DNA from: an uncultured Bacteroides sp.
GTDB lineage: Bacteria; Bacteroidota; Bacteroidia; Bacteroidales; Bacteroidaceae
Length of the DNA: 64,000 bases
Reading direction: 5' to 3'
Assembly: GCA_958477465.1 (NCBI GenBank)
Contig: CAUEFX010000007.1
Coordinates: forward strand, 1-64,000
Made by a program: the position numbers and the translations under genes. The notes below the pieces were generated by a model. It worked only from the letters and a program-made list of their open reading frames with translations, ran no database searches and was not told the origin of the DNA. Below are positions 50,667 to 63,100 of this stretch, piece by piece. Numbering within the stretch: position 1 is the stretch's first letter; every line of letters starts with the position of its first letter.

Positions 50667-53600
50667 TTAATCAGTAACAATTACCTTAGTTCTATTTACC
50701 AGGTACAGACCGGGAGCAATTCCAGTGATTGAATTATGTCCCTCATTCAGCATAACAGAACGTACCAGACGACCGTCAACAGCATAGATGTTGATTTGAG
50801 CAGCTTGTGAAGCGACCACTTCGATACCACCGCTTATTGAGTAAACAGTCATGTCTTCAGAAACTTTTTCTGTTACCACACCTACCGGATCATCTTTTGT
50901 TCTGAACACAGGATAGCCTTCGCCTTCTGCTATTTTCCAAATAGTGTCGAAATCCCATCCGAGTGTTTCTTTGTAGAATTTGGCAGACTTAGCATCAGCA
51001 TCATCAGGAAGGTTGGTACCGATACGGGCATCCGTGCTTGTCCAGTCACCGCCTACAGATACTGTAGTGCTAATGGAGTAGTTGTTGATAAAGTGAGACA
51101 TCTCTTCTCTACCACCCCAGTTTCCGATACGGAAACGGCTGCCACCACCAATAGAGGTTGCCAGGTTCAAGCAGTTCTGGATAGTAATGTCACCGTCACG
51201 GTCTACCAATCCGAGCATAGCACCTACATGGCCCCATTGGCTGGAGATGGTTCCATCGAAATAACAGTTGCTGATAGTCACACCACCATCGAAGGAAGCT
51301 GCGGAGATACCACCGGCCTGGTGAGTTCTTGCTTTAATAGTACACTGAGCAGCGTAGCAGTTTTCGATTACCACACCGGCAGATACACGGGCTGCAATAG
51401 CTGCAACACGGTCGCCTCCTTCAACACTGCTATTGCTTACATAGCAATGTTCAATCTTACCTCCATCGGCAACACCGATCAATGCACCCGTATTATCGCC
51501 ACCGACAACTTTCACATCGGTCATACCGAGGTTCTTGATCACGGCACCGTTCGTTCTTCTGAGCAAGCCCATTGTTCCGACATTTGCGTTATCGAAGTTC
51601 CATCCTTTTATAACAAAGTCGTTACCATCCAATGTTCCGGTAAACGGAGTTGCTTCTGAACACAGACCGTTGAAAGTGACATTTGTCAAATCAATATCAT
51701 TAACCAGCACATAATCACGGGCAGGGAATTTGTCGATTGTCAACAGATCGTCTGCCGTTGCCAACTCAATCACTCCCTCTGCAGGAACCACTTTACAGAT
51801 ATAAGTTACCGGAGTAACTTCAAAACGGTCGCTGATACCGTTTGCCGTTTGCATGGCAACTACTGATGAGCCGACAGCAACCGGAGTCAGTGTCTGTTCT
51901 TCAACAGTAACCGCTTTTGTATTATCCGACAAGAATGACAGTGTCAGACCATTTGCAGAAACGAACTCCGGCAAGACATAACCCTCAGCTGAGAGATACA
52001 CTCTCTCGCTGATCTGAGCCGGTTGAGCATCCAGTTTGACATAAAGTCCGGTCTGGATCTTACCTTCTCTTGCCAACTGCCATTTCAAAACTGGATAAGA
52101 CTCACCGTCTACGGGAACAGTCCATACATTTTCCATATCCCATTTCAATGTCTCTGCATAGAAAGAAGACGTACGTGCCTGTTGCAAAGAAATGTCGGCT
52201 CCATCCTGAGCGGCAGCATCTTCGCTGGTAATAGCAGCAGCTCCGGCCAACGTATTACCGATACGGATAGAGAGCAAAGAATAGTTGTTTTCCAGTTTTA
52301 TACCACCGTCACCGACAACACGTTTGGGAGAATCGCCACCGATTATATAAGAAGCCAGATTCACGCTGTTCTTTACGGAATTGGTGTTTTCGTCTCCACC
52401 ATTCTTCAGACCGACGATACCACCGGTTCTGTTCCAGTTACCTGCAACGACACCGGAGAAGTAACTCTTATCGATTGCAGAATCCTTCATAGATCCAACC
52501 AGACCACCAACTTGCCAGCTTGTAGTCTGTACGTATGCCGTTGAATAACAGTTGCTCATTAAAGCGCCGGAAATCAACTGACCGACCAGTGCTCCGACAT
52601 GGTCTTGTCCGACAATACGGCTGTTAGCCACATAACATCCATCGATGTTACCACCGTTCATCTCGCCGATGAAAGCACCGATATGCTTGTTTTTGCTTGT
52701 ACCGATTACAGAATTTTCAATACCTAAATTCTTTATCTCAGCGCCGTTGGTAACCAGGAACACTCCTAATGCCCCTTCTCCGTCACGCTGTACGTTCAGG
52801 TTCTTCAGGATATGTCCGTCACCATCCAGTTTTCCGGAGAATTTTTCAATACCATTAAATGAAACATTGGCAAAGTCCAGATCGGCTGTCAATTTGAAGC
52901 TACCGTCTGTTGCTGCATTTATTCTTGAAACAAAATCTTCTGCCGTAGCAACCGGGATAATATCCGGTATAACGGAGATGCTGATTTCTGCAGCTTTAAA
53001 TCCGGGAACAGAAGCAGACACGGTGATTGTTTCCATATCGGCTATTTCAACGTCATCTGCTATAGTTAACGTACTTCCATCCAATTTCACTTTGTCGCTT
53101 GCGCATGCATATACCAAAGCGGCTCCATGACCAGAAGCATAATATTGGTTCAAATCGATGCTGCCTCCTTTTTTCAATGACAAAACAGGCGCAGACTGAG
53201 TCAGATACACCAAAGCGACATTGGTTGCAGCTTCTTTCTGCCATGCCAGAACCGGATAAATGCCGTCTATCCATTTCCAGGTATTCTCATCGAAAGTCCA
53301 CTTCAAGTCATCTGTATAGAATGCTTTCTCTTTCGCTCTCTCGGCAGTAACATCGATTCCATTCTGAACTTCATTCCCTTTGTTTCCAACCAATGTATTC
53401 AAAGCATAGTTATTGTTCAATGTGGAGTTACCGTCGCGTGAGCAGGCAATACGATAAATATCGTTGGCTTTCAACAAAACGGCCAAACTGGCGCAATTCT
53501 CAATTGTCAGCATATCGTTGTTATCCTGCAATGACAGAATACCTCCGATACGAGAGTATTTGATCTCTACCTTTCCTGAGAAATAAGAATTCCGGATGCT

Positions 53601-55526
53601 TCCGGCTCCAGCTGTAGATGTACCTACAAGGCCACCACCCTGGTTTTCGCGGGAATAAACATTGGCAGCAGCATAACAGTTGATAATCTGGCTACCTGTT
53701 CCGTTAGCACCTTCCATCTGTCCGATCAAGGCACCGACATGGTCACGACCGGATATCGTACTGTTGGCAACATAACAGTTTTCGATAGTTGAGCCATGGC
53801 TCTGTCCGGCAAAAGCGCCCACATTGGCATTACCTAAAACAGAAGCATTCTCGAGACCCAAATTCTTGATTGTAGCTCCGCGAAGGTGTCTGAACAGACC
53901 GACTTCTCCGGTACTGCTATTGTCGATGGTCAATCCGTAAATCACATGTCCTTGTCCGTCCAGTGTACCGTAGTAGCTATCCAGCAGACAAGAATCGAAC
54001 GTTTTTCCAGTAAGGTCGATATCGGCAGTCAATACATAATTGGTATTCGGTTCCATTTTCAAGAGGTCACGGACATCCGAAATCTCATCAACTATCACTT
54101 CGCTTCCCGGTTCTTTAGCTACGATCTGCACAGCATTGATGTGATAGAATTTATAGGTATTCGTATTGTTTTCACCGGGGCTGGCAGTCAGTCTGATCTC
54201 TCCGTTAGCTGTCGGACGGACTCCTTTGATGGTAACGGTTTCCGTTGAGTTACCGGCAGTATTCAGATAACCGATACGAGTGTTCTCACCTTTTAAGGTG
54301 TAAGTAGTCTCCCGGTTATCGGAAGCCGAACGGGAACCGAAGATACAGAAGTCATACACAAGATTCTTATTTAAATGGAAGAATAAGAATCCGCCGGTAG
54401 GCTGCTGAGCCTTGTTCTCAAAATTTCCTTGGGCATATCCCCAGAAGCAGCTTTTGGATACATCTGAAGGCATATTGAGCGCAGTGTTCGTTGATGAAGC
54501 ACCCGAACCGTTGGTTCCGTTAAAATCATCGTCATATATCGCTACGATCTGCGTGTCGTTTCCCTCCACATCCTTCAATCCGAAAACAGACTTGTTGTTG
54601 GGAGAGATATCATTCCACAAATCAGATGCGCTGCTTGATCCGAGATTCACATTCACAGCAGCAGGCGTTGTTGTGTTATCGCCGTCATAACCTACATTTT
54701 CCAATGAAGTAACCTTATCCGGTGCCAATACGGCAGCATGAGCAGCCTCTTGAGCAACCATAGCCACTACATCGTTTACAGACGACGGTTTATACTTTTT
54801 GCCTACGGGGTTCTGACCTGTAATCACTTCGAGCCATGTGCAAGCTGCTGTATAACGTCCCATTCCATAGTCGAGGTGGTATCCGTCACGGTTGAAATTA
54901 TCTCCAATGAAGCTTGTACGGCCATTCTGGATAGCTGTACCGGCAGGAACGATAAAAGTGATTTCACTATGGTTCTCTTTGCCCTGCTTTACAGCATCTA
55001 CGATAGCCTGATACATCTTCATCTGATCTCTGTCATAGTTGGCAAAGCCACCATGAGTAGAGTTCTTTGAATAGGCCCAGGTCTGATGCAATCCGTATTT
55101 CACATCCTTATTAGAGACAAGACCTTTCACATAGTTCAGCAAATTGCCCAAATAAGGTTCATACGTTTCCGGTCTTCCCGAATCCTGGCTTACCTGCTGG
55201 AAAGTGATGTAATCCCAAGGTTCGTCTTTCACACATTCTTCAAGGGTTTTGCGGTTGGTATTTGTTCTTTTCCCATCCACTACCTTCCGGTATTCAAAGT
55301 CTGCACTGTTGTTCTCAACCACTCTCCAGTGGGACTCAAAGCCCTGTCCGCCCCGATAAGCATTTCCGATAATCAGGTTATCGCCGCCTTCAAGAGCCAA
55401 TTCATACAGATACTGCTCGACAGCATCCTCTGAAAAGCTATTACCAATAGCTAAAATACGTATGTCCTTTCCCTGACCGGGTAAAGACAATACGAACAAA
55501 AACAAAAAGAATAGTAATTTTCTCAT
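50667..55526 (-). CDS. Secreted DUF4886 (SGNH-like) protein with GLUG-type repeats
   Basis: 1619 residues with signal peptide KLLFFLFLFVLSLPGQGKD. The N-terminal DUF4886 domain, an SGNH-hydrolase relative, has IRILAIGNSFSEDAVEQYLY, WDYITFQQVSQDSGRPETYE and DGYHLDYGMGRYTAACTWLE (His-containing block V). A beta domain follows that resembles the YIDFG module of the 2209-residue protein (VNVNLGSSSASDLWNDISPN to FYHINAVQIV). Three regions of GLUG-type beta-helix repeats then occur, each opening with LDG-H-I-x-L and containing GAFAGQSHGSTIENCYVANS, GAFIGEMNGGNIDGCYVANS or GALIGVADGGKIEHCYVSNS. The sorting-type tail is short (IAPGLYLVNRTKVIVTD). It is likely a surface adhesin or esterase of the cluster. 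Confidence 0.82.
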   Translation of the reverse strand: MRKLLFFLFLFVLSLPGQGKDIRILAIGNSFSEDAVEQYLYELALEGGDNLIIGNAYRGGQGFESHWRVVENNSADFEYRKVVDGKRTNTNRKTLEECVKDEPWDYITFQQVSQDSGRPETYEPYLGNLLNYVKGLVSNKDVKYGLHQTWAYSKNSTHGGFANYDRDQMKMYQAIVDAVKQGKENHSEITFIVPAGTAIQNGRTSFIGDNFNRDGYHLDYGMGRYTAACTWLEVITGQNPVGKKYKPSSVNDVVAMVAQEAAHAAVLAPDKVTSLENVGYDGDNTTTPAAVNVNLGSSSASDLWNDISPNNKSVFGLKDVEGNDTQIVAIYDDDFNGTNGSGASSTNTALNMPSDVSKSCFWGYAQGNFENKAQQPTGGFLFFHLNKNLVYDFCIFGSRSASDNRETTYTLKGENTRIGYLNTAGNSTETVTIKGVRPTANGEIRLTASPGENNTNTYKFYHINAVQIVAKEPGSEVIVDEISDVRDLLKMEPNTNYVLTADIDLTGKTFDSCLLDSYYGTLDGQGHVIYGLTIDNSSTGEVGLFRHLRGATIKNLGLENASVLGNANVGAFAGQSHGSTIENCYVANSTISGRDHVGALIGQMEGANGTGSQIINCYAAANVYSRENQGGGLVGTSTAGAGSIRNSYFSGKVEIKYSRIGGILSLQDNNDMLTIENCASLAVLLKANDIYRIACSRDGNSTLNNNYALNTLVGNKGNEVQNGIDVTAERAKEKAFYTDDLKWTFDENTWKWIDGIYPVLAWQKEAATNVALVYLTQSAPVLSLKKGGSIDLNQYYASGHGAALVYACASDKVKLDGSTLTIADDVEIADMETITVSASVPGFKAAEISISVIPDIIPVATAEDFVSRINAATDGSFKLTADLDFANVSFNGIEKFSGKLDGDGHILKNLNVQRDGEGALGVFLVTNGAEIKNLGIENSVIGTSKNKHIGAFIGEMNGGNIDGCYVANSRIVGQDHVGALVGQLISGALMSNCYSTAYVQTTSWQVGGLVGSMKDSAIDKSYFSGVVAGNWNRTGGIVGLKNGGDENTNSVKNSVNLASYIIGGDSPKRVVGDGGIKLENNYSLLSIRIGNTLAGAAAITSEDAAAQDGADISLQQARTSSFYAETLKWDMENVWTVPVDGESYPVLKWQLAREGKIQTGLYVKLDAQPAQISERVYLSAEGYVLPEFVSANGLTLSFLSDNTKAVTVEEQTLTPVAVGSSVVAMQTANGISDRFEVTPVTYICKVVPAEGVIELATADDLLTIDKFPARDYVLVNDIDLTNVTFNGLCSEATPFTGTLDGNDFVIKGWNFDNANVGTMGLLRRTNGAVIKNLGMTDVKVVGGDNTGALIGVADGGKIEHCYVSNSSVEGGDRVAAIAARVSAGVVIENCYAAQCTIKARTHQAGGISAASFDGGVTISNCYFDGTISSQWGHVGAMLGLVDRDGDITIQNCLNLATSIGGGSRFRIGNWGGREEMSHFINNYSISTTVSVGGDWTSTDARIGTNLPDDADAKSAKFYKETLGWDFDTIWKIAEGEGYPVFRTKDDPVGVVTEKVSEDMTVYSISGGIEVVASQAAQINIYAVDGRLVRSVMLNEGHNSITGIAPGLYLVNRTKVIVTD

Positions 55527-55568
55527 TTTTCCGATTCGATTTAATTAATAAATAGGATTAACAAAAAT

Positions 55569-58500
55569 TTATCTATATAACATAATCTTATAAGTAGCCA
55601 TCCGGGGGAGGTTCTCAGTCTCCACCCCCACTAGATACATGCCATTGGCATAATTCATTCCAATCGTAAGTTCACCTTCCGACCGATAGTCGGCCAATGT
55701 AGACCCGCCCATATTCATCACCTTTATGGCAGCTTTGCCCGAGGTGCGTACAACGATCTCTCCATCGGTAATGGCCGGATAGACAGAGACTCCGGAAACA
55801 TCATCCACCGGGATAATGCTGACCTCATTAAATCTCTCCAACGAGAGCAATGCGCCATCCGCCTTGTCGGCATAAATATATGAACCTGCCGTATGTCTGT
55901 CCAAATTGAAATATTTGGATGTCTGCCACATGCCACGCATTTTCAGCGTACAGTCATCCTGCGTCTCCAGCTGTATCCATCCGTCTTTGTTATCGGTTAC
56001 CGAGCCGATACCGCATCTCCAACTGCCTTCCCCTTTATTCATGTATTTACCGTTGACCAGGATCGTATAAAAAGAGGTGAAGCCGTTTACTTTAGAAAAG
56101 GTGAACATGAAAGTCTCGTCGTTGCGGTCTAAAGCATTGATGCAGAATTCGCCTTCATAGTTGCTGCCGGTATCGTGCTTCCACTGTAAATACAAGCCGG
56201 AAGCTACATCCTTTATGTAATACTTCTGACCGGAAGTCAGGTTATCACAGGTCACCTCCTCCGGATCGACAATGGCAGATGCTTCGATACCCAACTCGGC
56301 TACGGCAGTCCATGCCCTGTTGTTTACTTCGGACTTGGCTACCAACTTGAAGTAACGTGCAGCCGGTTTAGAGGTGATCTTCACATGCTGAGGATCGGGC
56401 GTATCGGAAAATACGCCCGTAGCAGCCGGAGCTCCCCACACGACCGGACTGTTGCTGAAATAAGCTTCATACTCTTTTATCCGTCCGTTAGAGCCGTCTT
56501 TTCTTCCCTGGTAGATGAACTCATCCACCCGATAAGTCTGTCCCATATCCACCACAATCTCATGAGGGTGTGACGGTTCATTGTTACCGTATTGCGTGTG
56601 CCAGATGGTGGATTCATCGCCGTCAATCGCATTCTCAACCTTTTCGCCTCCTCCTTGCTGACTGGAACAGCCGATGACTTTCCATTGGGACTTATCCACA
56701 AAGAGATTGATTTCCATGGAAGTCTGCATACTCTCAAAATATCCGGTACGGCTGCAATAAGCGCTGATTGTTCCACCCTGAGCCATATTCACCGGCTCTT
56801 TGTACTGCTGGAATTCTCCATCGTTTACACGATAATAGATAGTGGCGCCCTCGGTTGCTGTCGACAGAATGACATTTCCTCTGGCATCTCTCTCTATCTT
56901 TACAGGAGAACAAACCGGACTCGAGATTCTGCCCTGCTCGGAGAGTTGGTCGTTGCTGCTCTTCGCGGCAATCGGAGAAATGATGAAATTGAAAATCGTA
57001 TTCTCGGCTTTCAATTCATACATGTCTCTCACATCCGGACCGCAGCTGGCATTACCCAATGCACGGTTTCGGGCATCCAGACAGACAACGGTATTCTTTC
57101 TGAAGCTCATCTGATAAGGATGTTTCACCCGGTTGTTGCGGTTGACATACATATCGCTTGCCCGCCAATGAGCCACTGACGCAGCCATCTTGTCCGGAGC
57201 GATGAACAGAGCGCCTACGCCGTCGGCATCCGTAATGCCCATCCAGCGGACCTCTTCCTTATTACCCATCTCCTGCGGGATGACGTAGCCGGTCCATTGT
57301 TCGGCAACCGTACTGTTGTATACCCCTTCGAAGCAGGCTTCCTTGCGGTCCGCATAGCTGTCCCACGGACCACGGCCGAACCACGTGAAGTCTTCGAAGC
57401 CTTCGGGCATCTCCAGCACATAACCGATTTTGGGAAGAATGACATTCTTGATGGTCGGGTCGATCACCGAACTGACGAAAACAGTACCGTCGTCCATCAC
57501 TTTAAAGGAAACCTGAGTGGTAAATGTATAAGGAAGTGTAGCCGTATACACATTGGTAATGCTCAAGTCGACTGCATTTTTAGCATCCGACTCTTTCACC
57601 TCCCAAGTGCCCGCTTTCACTTTCAAGTTTCTCAATCCCATGTTGTCCCAATCGGCCGTATGCGTCTTGTCATTATCGGTAGGCGCACGGAACACATTCA
57701 GTTTCAGCGGTTCGCAAATGATCGTCTTTCCGTTCAGGACATAGCTTTCCAATGTACCGGAGGTTACGGAGAAGACCGCCTTAAAGTTGGTCCCCGTCAC
57801 GGTGATGGCTTTCGCTGTCTGCTCTACGGACAGATTGCCTTTCTCTGCCACCCGGTAAGGAGACTTCCGGGCGCTTCTCAGCTGAATCTGTTCGGAAGCA
57901 ACCTCATAGCCGGCTTCCGCCCACCATGTAGCTGCCTTTTGGGTAGCGCTGAAACGGATGAAATAGTCGGCATCCTCCTTGATCTCTTCGGGAAGCGCAT
58001 CGATAGCCACCTCCATTGTCTCACCGGCAGGGATGGCGACATCACCGATAGTTCCAGTCTTTATCACTTTACCGTCTTCCAATACGGTATATGCTATGTT
58101 CAGATAATCGAGGGTCTTAAAGGCCAACTTGCTCTTCAGGACAAAGGTTTTGTTGTCTTCCTTCAAGGAGAAATCAACCGGCTGGTAGATCTTCTTCGTA
58201 TTGTATGATTTCGCAGAAATCGAATAATCGGCAAAAACAAGCCCGTTCGTACAGAAATTACCGTCATTCGGCTTGTCACCGAAATCGCCGCCATAAGCCC
58301 AATAGCTCTCACCCGTTTTGCCCGGAACATCCATCTTCAGGCCCTGGTCTTTCCAGTCCCAGATAAATTCGCCGGTCAGGGCGGGGTAATGTTCGTACAG
58401 GTCGAACAGATCGCGCACGTTTCCCATGGCATTTCCCATGGCGTGGCTGCTTTCGCACTGGATGTGCGGACGGGGAGTCTGCCCGCTCTTGTACTGGTTT

Positions 58501-60110
58501 TCCCGTTCCACACCGATGTTCTTTATGTGGTCATAATTGGCATACATCGTACTGGTCACGTCACTCCACTGGCTGTTGCCCTCGTAATGTGTCAGACGCG
58601 TTTTATCCAGTGCCTTGATCGCCTTCTCCACGGATTCGAAATTGTTTCCGTTTCCGGATTCGTTACCGTAAGACCAGATGAAAATAGAGACATGGTTGCG
58701 CAACCACTTCACATGGTTCTCGGAACGTTCGACCATCGGCTTCTTGAACAGTTCCACATGAGAAAGTCCCATATTGCCATGACACTCCACATTGGCCTCT
58801 GCCAGCACATAAATACCATACTTGTCGCACAAGTCGTAGAAGTACGGATTGTTGGGGTAATGGGAGGTACGGACTGCATTGATATTCAGTCTTTTCATCA
58901 GACGGATGTCATTCTCCATCTCTTCTTTGGAAACCGTACGACCGTTGATCTCGCTATGGTCATGACGGTTCACGCCATGGAATACCATCCGCTGTCCGTT
59001 GATCAGCAAAGCACCGTCCTTGCGGACACTGACCTCGCGGAAGCCCACTTTGCCGCCACGGATATCGACGGTCTCGGAACCGTCCTTCAACGTCAGGACC
59101 AGATCGTACAGATTGGGGGTCTCGGCACTCCACTTCTTCGGGTTGGTGACATTCATGTACAACACATATTGGCGGATGGAAGAGACTGATCTGCTTACTT
59201 CTGCCACAACCTCGCCCTTGTCCATGATTTTAGCCTCCAGCTTTCCTTGAGACAATTTGGTACCGCTCAAGTCGATTGCCACACGTGCTCTTGCATCCGT
59301 GTATGTATCGTCCAAATCCGTTGTGAAGAAATAATCGCGGATCTGAGTCTTGGGAGCCGACCACAGGAAGACATCGCGGTGGATACCGGTGAAACGCCAA
59401 TAGTCCTGGCATTCCAGGAAGGAACCGCTAGTGAAACGGTATACCTGTGCGGCAATCACGTTTTTCCCAGACTGAAGATAAGGAGTGATGTCAAATTCAG
59501 AAGGAAGATAGGAATCTTCCGAATAGCCCACATACTGGCCGTTTACCCACAAATAGTATCCATGACCGGCACCATTGAAACGGACATAGACATTCCGGTT
59601 GTCCCAGCCGGAAGGCAAAACGAACTCACGGCGATAACTGCCCACCGGATTCTTCATCTGGTTGTTGTAAGTCCAGTCGGAAGGACGGTCGGCCATCACG
59701 CTGTAAGTGGTCGAATTGTAAGTAAACGGATAACCGGTATTCACGTAGAGGGGTTTGTCCCAGGACTTGTTATGACGAACCCCGTACACCTACCATGTGG
59801 AAGGAACTTCTATGTCGTCCCAACCACTTACGTCATAGGAAGGATCATAAAAACCGGCCGGTTTCTGAGAAGGTTCCGGAACCCATTTGAACTTCCAGGT
59901 CCCGTTTAACGACAGGAAATAGGGAGACGATTCCATTGCATCATCCGCTACATCCGACTCACTCGCATAAGGTATGGAAAGTGTATGAGCCGTTTCTCGG
60001 TTTACCTGAGTCACGGTCACATCGTCCCACTCGTTACCCGTTTGAGAAATTACAGGAAGAGCGTGCAAAAGCGCTGCACCTATCACCATGCCTATAAAAT
60101 GCTTTCTCAT
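55569..60110 (-). pseudogene. GH2 beta-galactosidase-like gene interrupted by one in-frame amber codon
   Basis: The frame of 1513 codons is intact except for a TAG at 59790-59792. The first 106 residues (signal peptide KHFIGMVIGAALLHALPVIS, then PYFLSLNGTWKFKWVPEPSQ) end at VPSTW; the next 1406 residues continue with VYGVRHNKSWDKPLYVNTGY. GH2 relatives have a residue (often Gln) at the stop, so a CAG-to-TAG change is likely. Catalytic residues are present: the acid/base Glu in IWSYGNESGNG and the nucleophile Glu in HIQCESSHAMGN. After the LacZ-like part come a chitobiase-like domain (GATIYYRVNDGEFQQYKEPV), a discoidin domain, a beta-trefoil-like region and a sorting-type tail. Recent inactivation, readthrough or a sequence error are all possible. 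Confidence 0.88.
59790..59792 (-). other. In-frame TAG stop codon inside the GH2 gene
   Basis: The minus strand reads CCT TCC ACA TGG TAG GTG TAC GGG. The codon after the stop is GTG, a possible restart, but a protein starting there would lack the signal peptide and part of the sugar-binding domain. No second disruption occurs in the following 1406 codons. Confidence 0.9.
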
Positions 60111-60134
60111 GATATTCTTATTACAGTTATCCTA

Positions 60135-63100
60135 TCATTTTATTACTTTCTGAGATACCGTCCGGTTAGAAAGCTGTATTCGTACGATGTACATGCCTTC
60201 ATTCAGATCAGCCACCGGGATACAGGAAGTACCGGATGGCACTTTGACATTCTGCACCAACATTCCGGCAAGGTTATAGACCTGTACCTGTGCGGCTTCG
60301 GGAACCTCTACATACAATCCATTGTCCGTCATGCGGATACCGGCCCAAGAGTCAATAACCGTTTCGGATTTAACTCCTACACTCGTTATTGCAAACATCT
60401 GCCATTCGGACAACTGGAGTAGGCTCTCTCCATTATTCTCTGACACAAACAGACGGTAGAAAGAATAAGACTCTCCTTCCGGATTGCATGTGTAATACTG
60501 AGTAACCTGCCGGTCGCTGAACGACTGATTGGAACGGGTATCGATAGTCACCCAATCCTCTCCGTCATTGGAAGCCTCCAAAACCCATGTTTTCGGATCG
60601 CGTCCTTCATTGTCATTTCCGGAAGTCAGGCTATACATATTCACCTTGGTGGCTTGTGGCAGTTCACAGCAAATCCATGCAGTCAAAGCAGTGAACGGAC
60701 CGCAATATTTGGAATTTACATTTTTATCGATCAGCTTGTCAGCCGTCTCTACCGAGTTCTCGCTCTCATACTGAGGAGTGATCGTGGCTCCCGAAGTCAA
60801 ATCATCGTTCTGTACTCCATTACCATACAATTCAAACTCGGCTATTTTAGCCTCATTCCCCTCACCGGAAACGGTCTCGATTGTCAGGCGGAAACATACC
60901 CCGGAATATATTCTGGAAAGCTGAACATAAATACGCTCGTTTCTTTTCGTGAAATTCACCTCGCCTCTGAACGCTCTTCTAAAGCTGGTATCATTGGGAC
61001 CTTTGTATTCAAGTTTAACCTTGGTAGGATCTTTGGCCGCATCATCGGCAGATACAATTGCAAAGCCTTTCACTTTAACCTCCATAGATGATTTATACTC
61101 AACCCACGGTGTAGTGGCACCGCCGAAAGTATAGAATGTATTCCCGTCATTATCCGTCAGTTTTTTCAATGCCCCTGAATTGACAGGCTCGTTCAATGAA
61201 GAGGTCAGTTCACCGCCATTGGCCGTAATGTCATTATAAAAAGTCTGAGGTACATATCCCCCCACTACCTGCCACTCTGCCAGACGGGTATCTTGTGCCC
61301 CGTTGTTCTCGGTAACCTGCAGTCTGAAATAAGTATACTCAGGATCTATTGTTGCAGGAGAGGTAGCGAACGAATAGGTATAAGTAGCTCCGCGATAAGG
61401 GAAGAGCTGTCCGGTTCTCTCATCCAGTTTGACCCAGGTAGTACCCTCTTTGGAGGCATACAGAATCCATGACTTAGGATCGCTCTCCGAAGCGTCTCCG
61501 GTAGTGATGCTATAAGAAAGAGGAGTATAGGCGGACTCCGCTTCGTATTCTACCCAGAAATCCGAAGCGTTTACCCGATATACAGAAGCCGCATCCTTAT
61601 CAAACAGTTTCTCAACGCCGTCAGTGTAAAGTGTAGAAACTTTTCCCCCGTCGGTAGTAATGCACTTGTCGGCCAAAGCCGCACCGAACAGTTGCCATTC
61701 GGCCAGTTGGAAACGGTTGCCGCTGCCTTGTCTTTCAGAAACGAACAAGCGGAAATACGTATAAGCCCCCGATACGGAAGTATCATACTGCTTTTTCTGA
61801 TAACGTGCCTCAAACGTCTGATTGGTTTGAGTGTCTACATCGATCCATTTTTCGCCATCTGCAGAAGCCTGCAATTTCCAGGATTTGGGATCTCCTTCCT
61901 GTGTTCCTTCCGCAGCGGTCAGCGCATACCCTTTCAGCACCACCGGATAAGGAGACTGGTACTGAATCCAGGCATCGCCGGAAACCGTACCGGTAAGTGC
62001 GGTGGTCACCTGATTGTCGATGACTGCACCGACCACCGAGTTGCCGCCAAGCACGATGGAAGTAGTAAGTACTCCGCCGTTATCGGTGACATCCTGTGAA
62101 GTATAGCCTTCTTGCTTGAACCGGAAGTTATCAATCTGCAATTTGGCAGTACCGGTTCCCCGGGTATATTTCAGATAAATGGTATGCATGCCGTCCAGCG
62201 GTTTCGACAATTCCAGTGAAACTGTCTGCCAGGTCTGTTCGCTCGGCAGAGTCAGCGAGCCTAACAATTCGCCATCCGGATTGTCCAGGCGAACTTCGAT
62301 TTTGCTGTTCGCTCTTTGAGGCAATACTTTGAATTCAATGCTCTTGGCATAATAAGGTCCGAAATCGACGTTGCGGTATCCGGTATATGCACCTGCAGCC
62401 ATGTTGTCACCTCCCATCACCGGAGAATCGATTCCCTCTGCCGACAATGTATAAACGCCTTTCAGGTAATCGAAATTCTCAGCTTCTATTCCTGCAAAAG
62501 CATCTTTGCGGACGGTTTTGGCACCCACGTATGAGTTGACAGCAGCAGAAACAGCCGTAGAAGGACCGAACGGGTCTTTGTTGTAATTGGTATAAGGTAC
62601 AGAAGTCGTATACTCTTCCACGGTCTTTGTCAGCCAAGCCGTACAGGATACTCCGTCAGAGTTCCGGTTGTTGTATGCCTGGAAAGCATTGGCCGCCAAC
62701 CATCCGGCACAGTCCGGCTGATACAGATCGACCATGAAACGGCGTACGTAACGCATAAGGATACCTTTGAATCCGGGCAAATCCCCGACCAGTTTTCCTT
62801 CACTGTCAACAACTCCCTGACAGGCTTTAATGATACCGAATTCGTTACACATCTGTTCGCGGGTGTACTTCATGATCATTCGGGCATCCTCTTTGTATTG
62901 CTCGTCACCGTAATGGTTGTACAGCATGACGGCAGCGCCCAGGAAAGTACCCTGATTATAGGTTGACGCCCACGTATTGTATCTTGAAGGAACACCTTTT
63001 TGCCAGGTAAAACTGTCGTATACCTGTCCTGTGGAGGGTTTATATAAATATTCGCGTTGTGCTGCGTATGTTTTCCGAGCCTTTTCATAATAGCTCTCAT

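Noticed and set aside
59247..59909. Plus-strand frame of 220 codons across the GH2 stop codon
   Set aside because: Antisense to the GH2 frame, which is coherent on both sides of the TAG; nothing supports a real gene.
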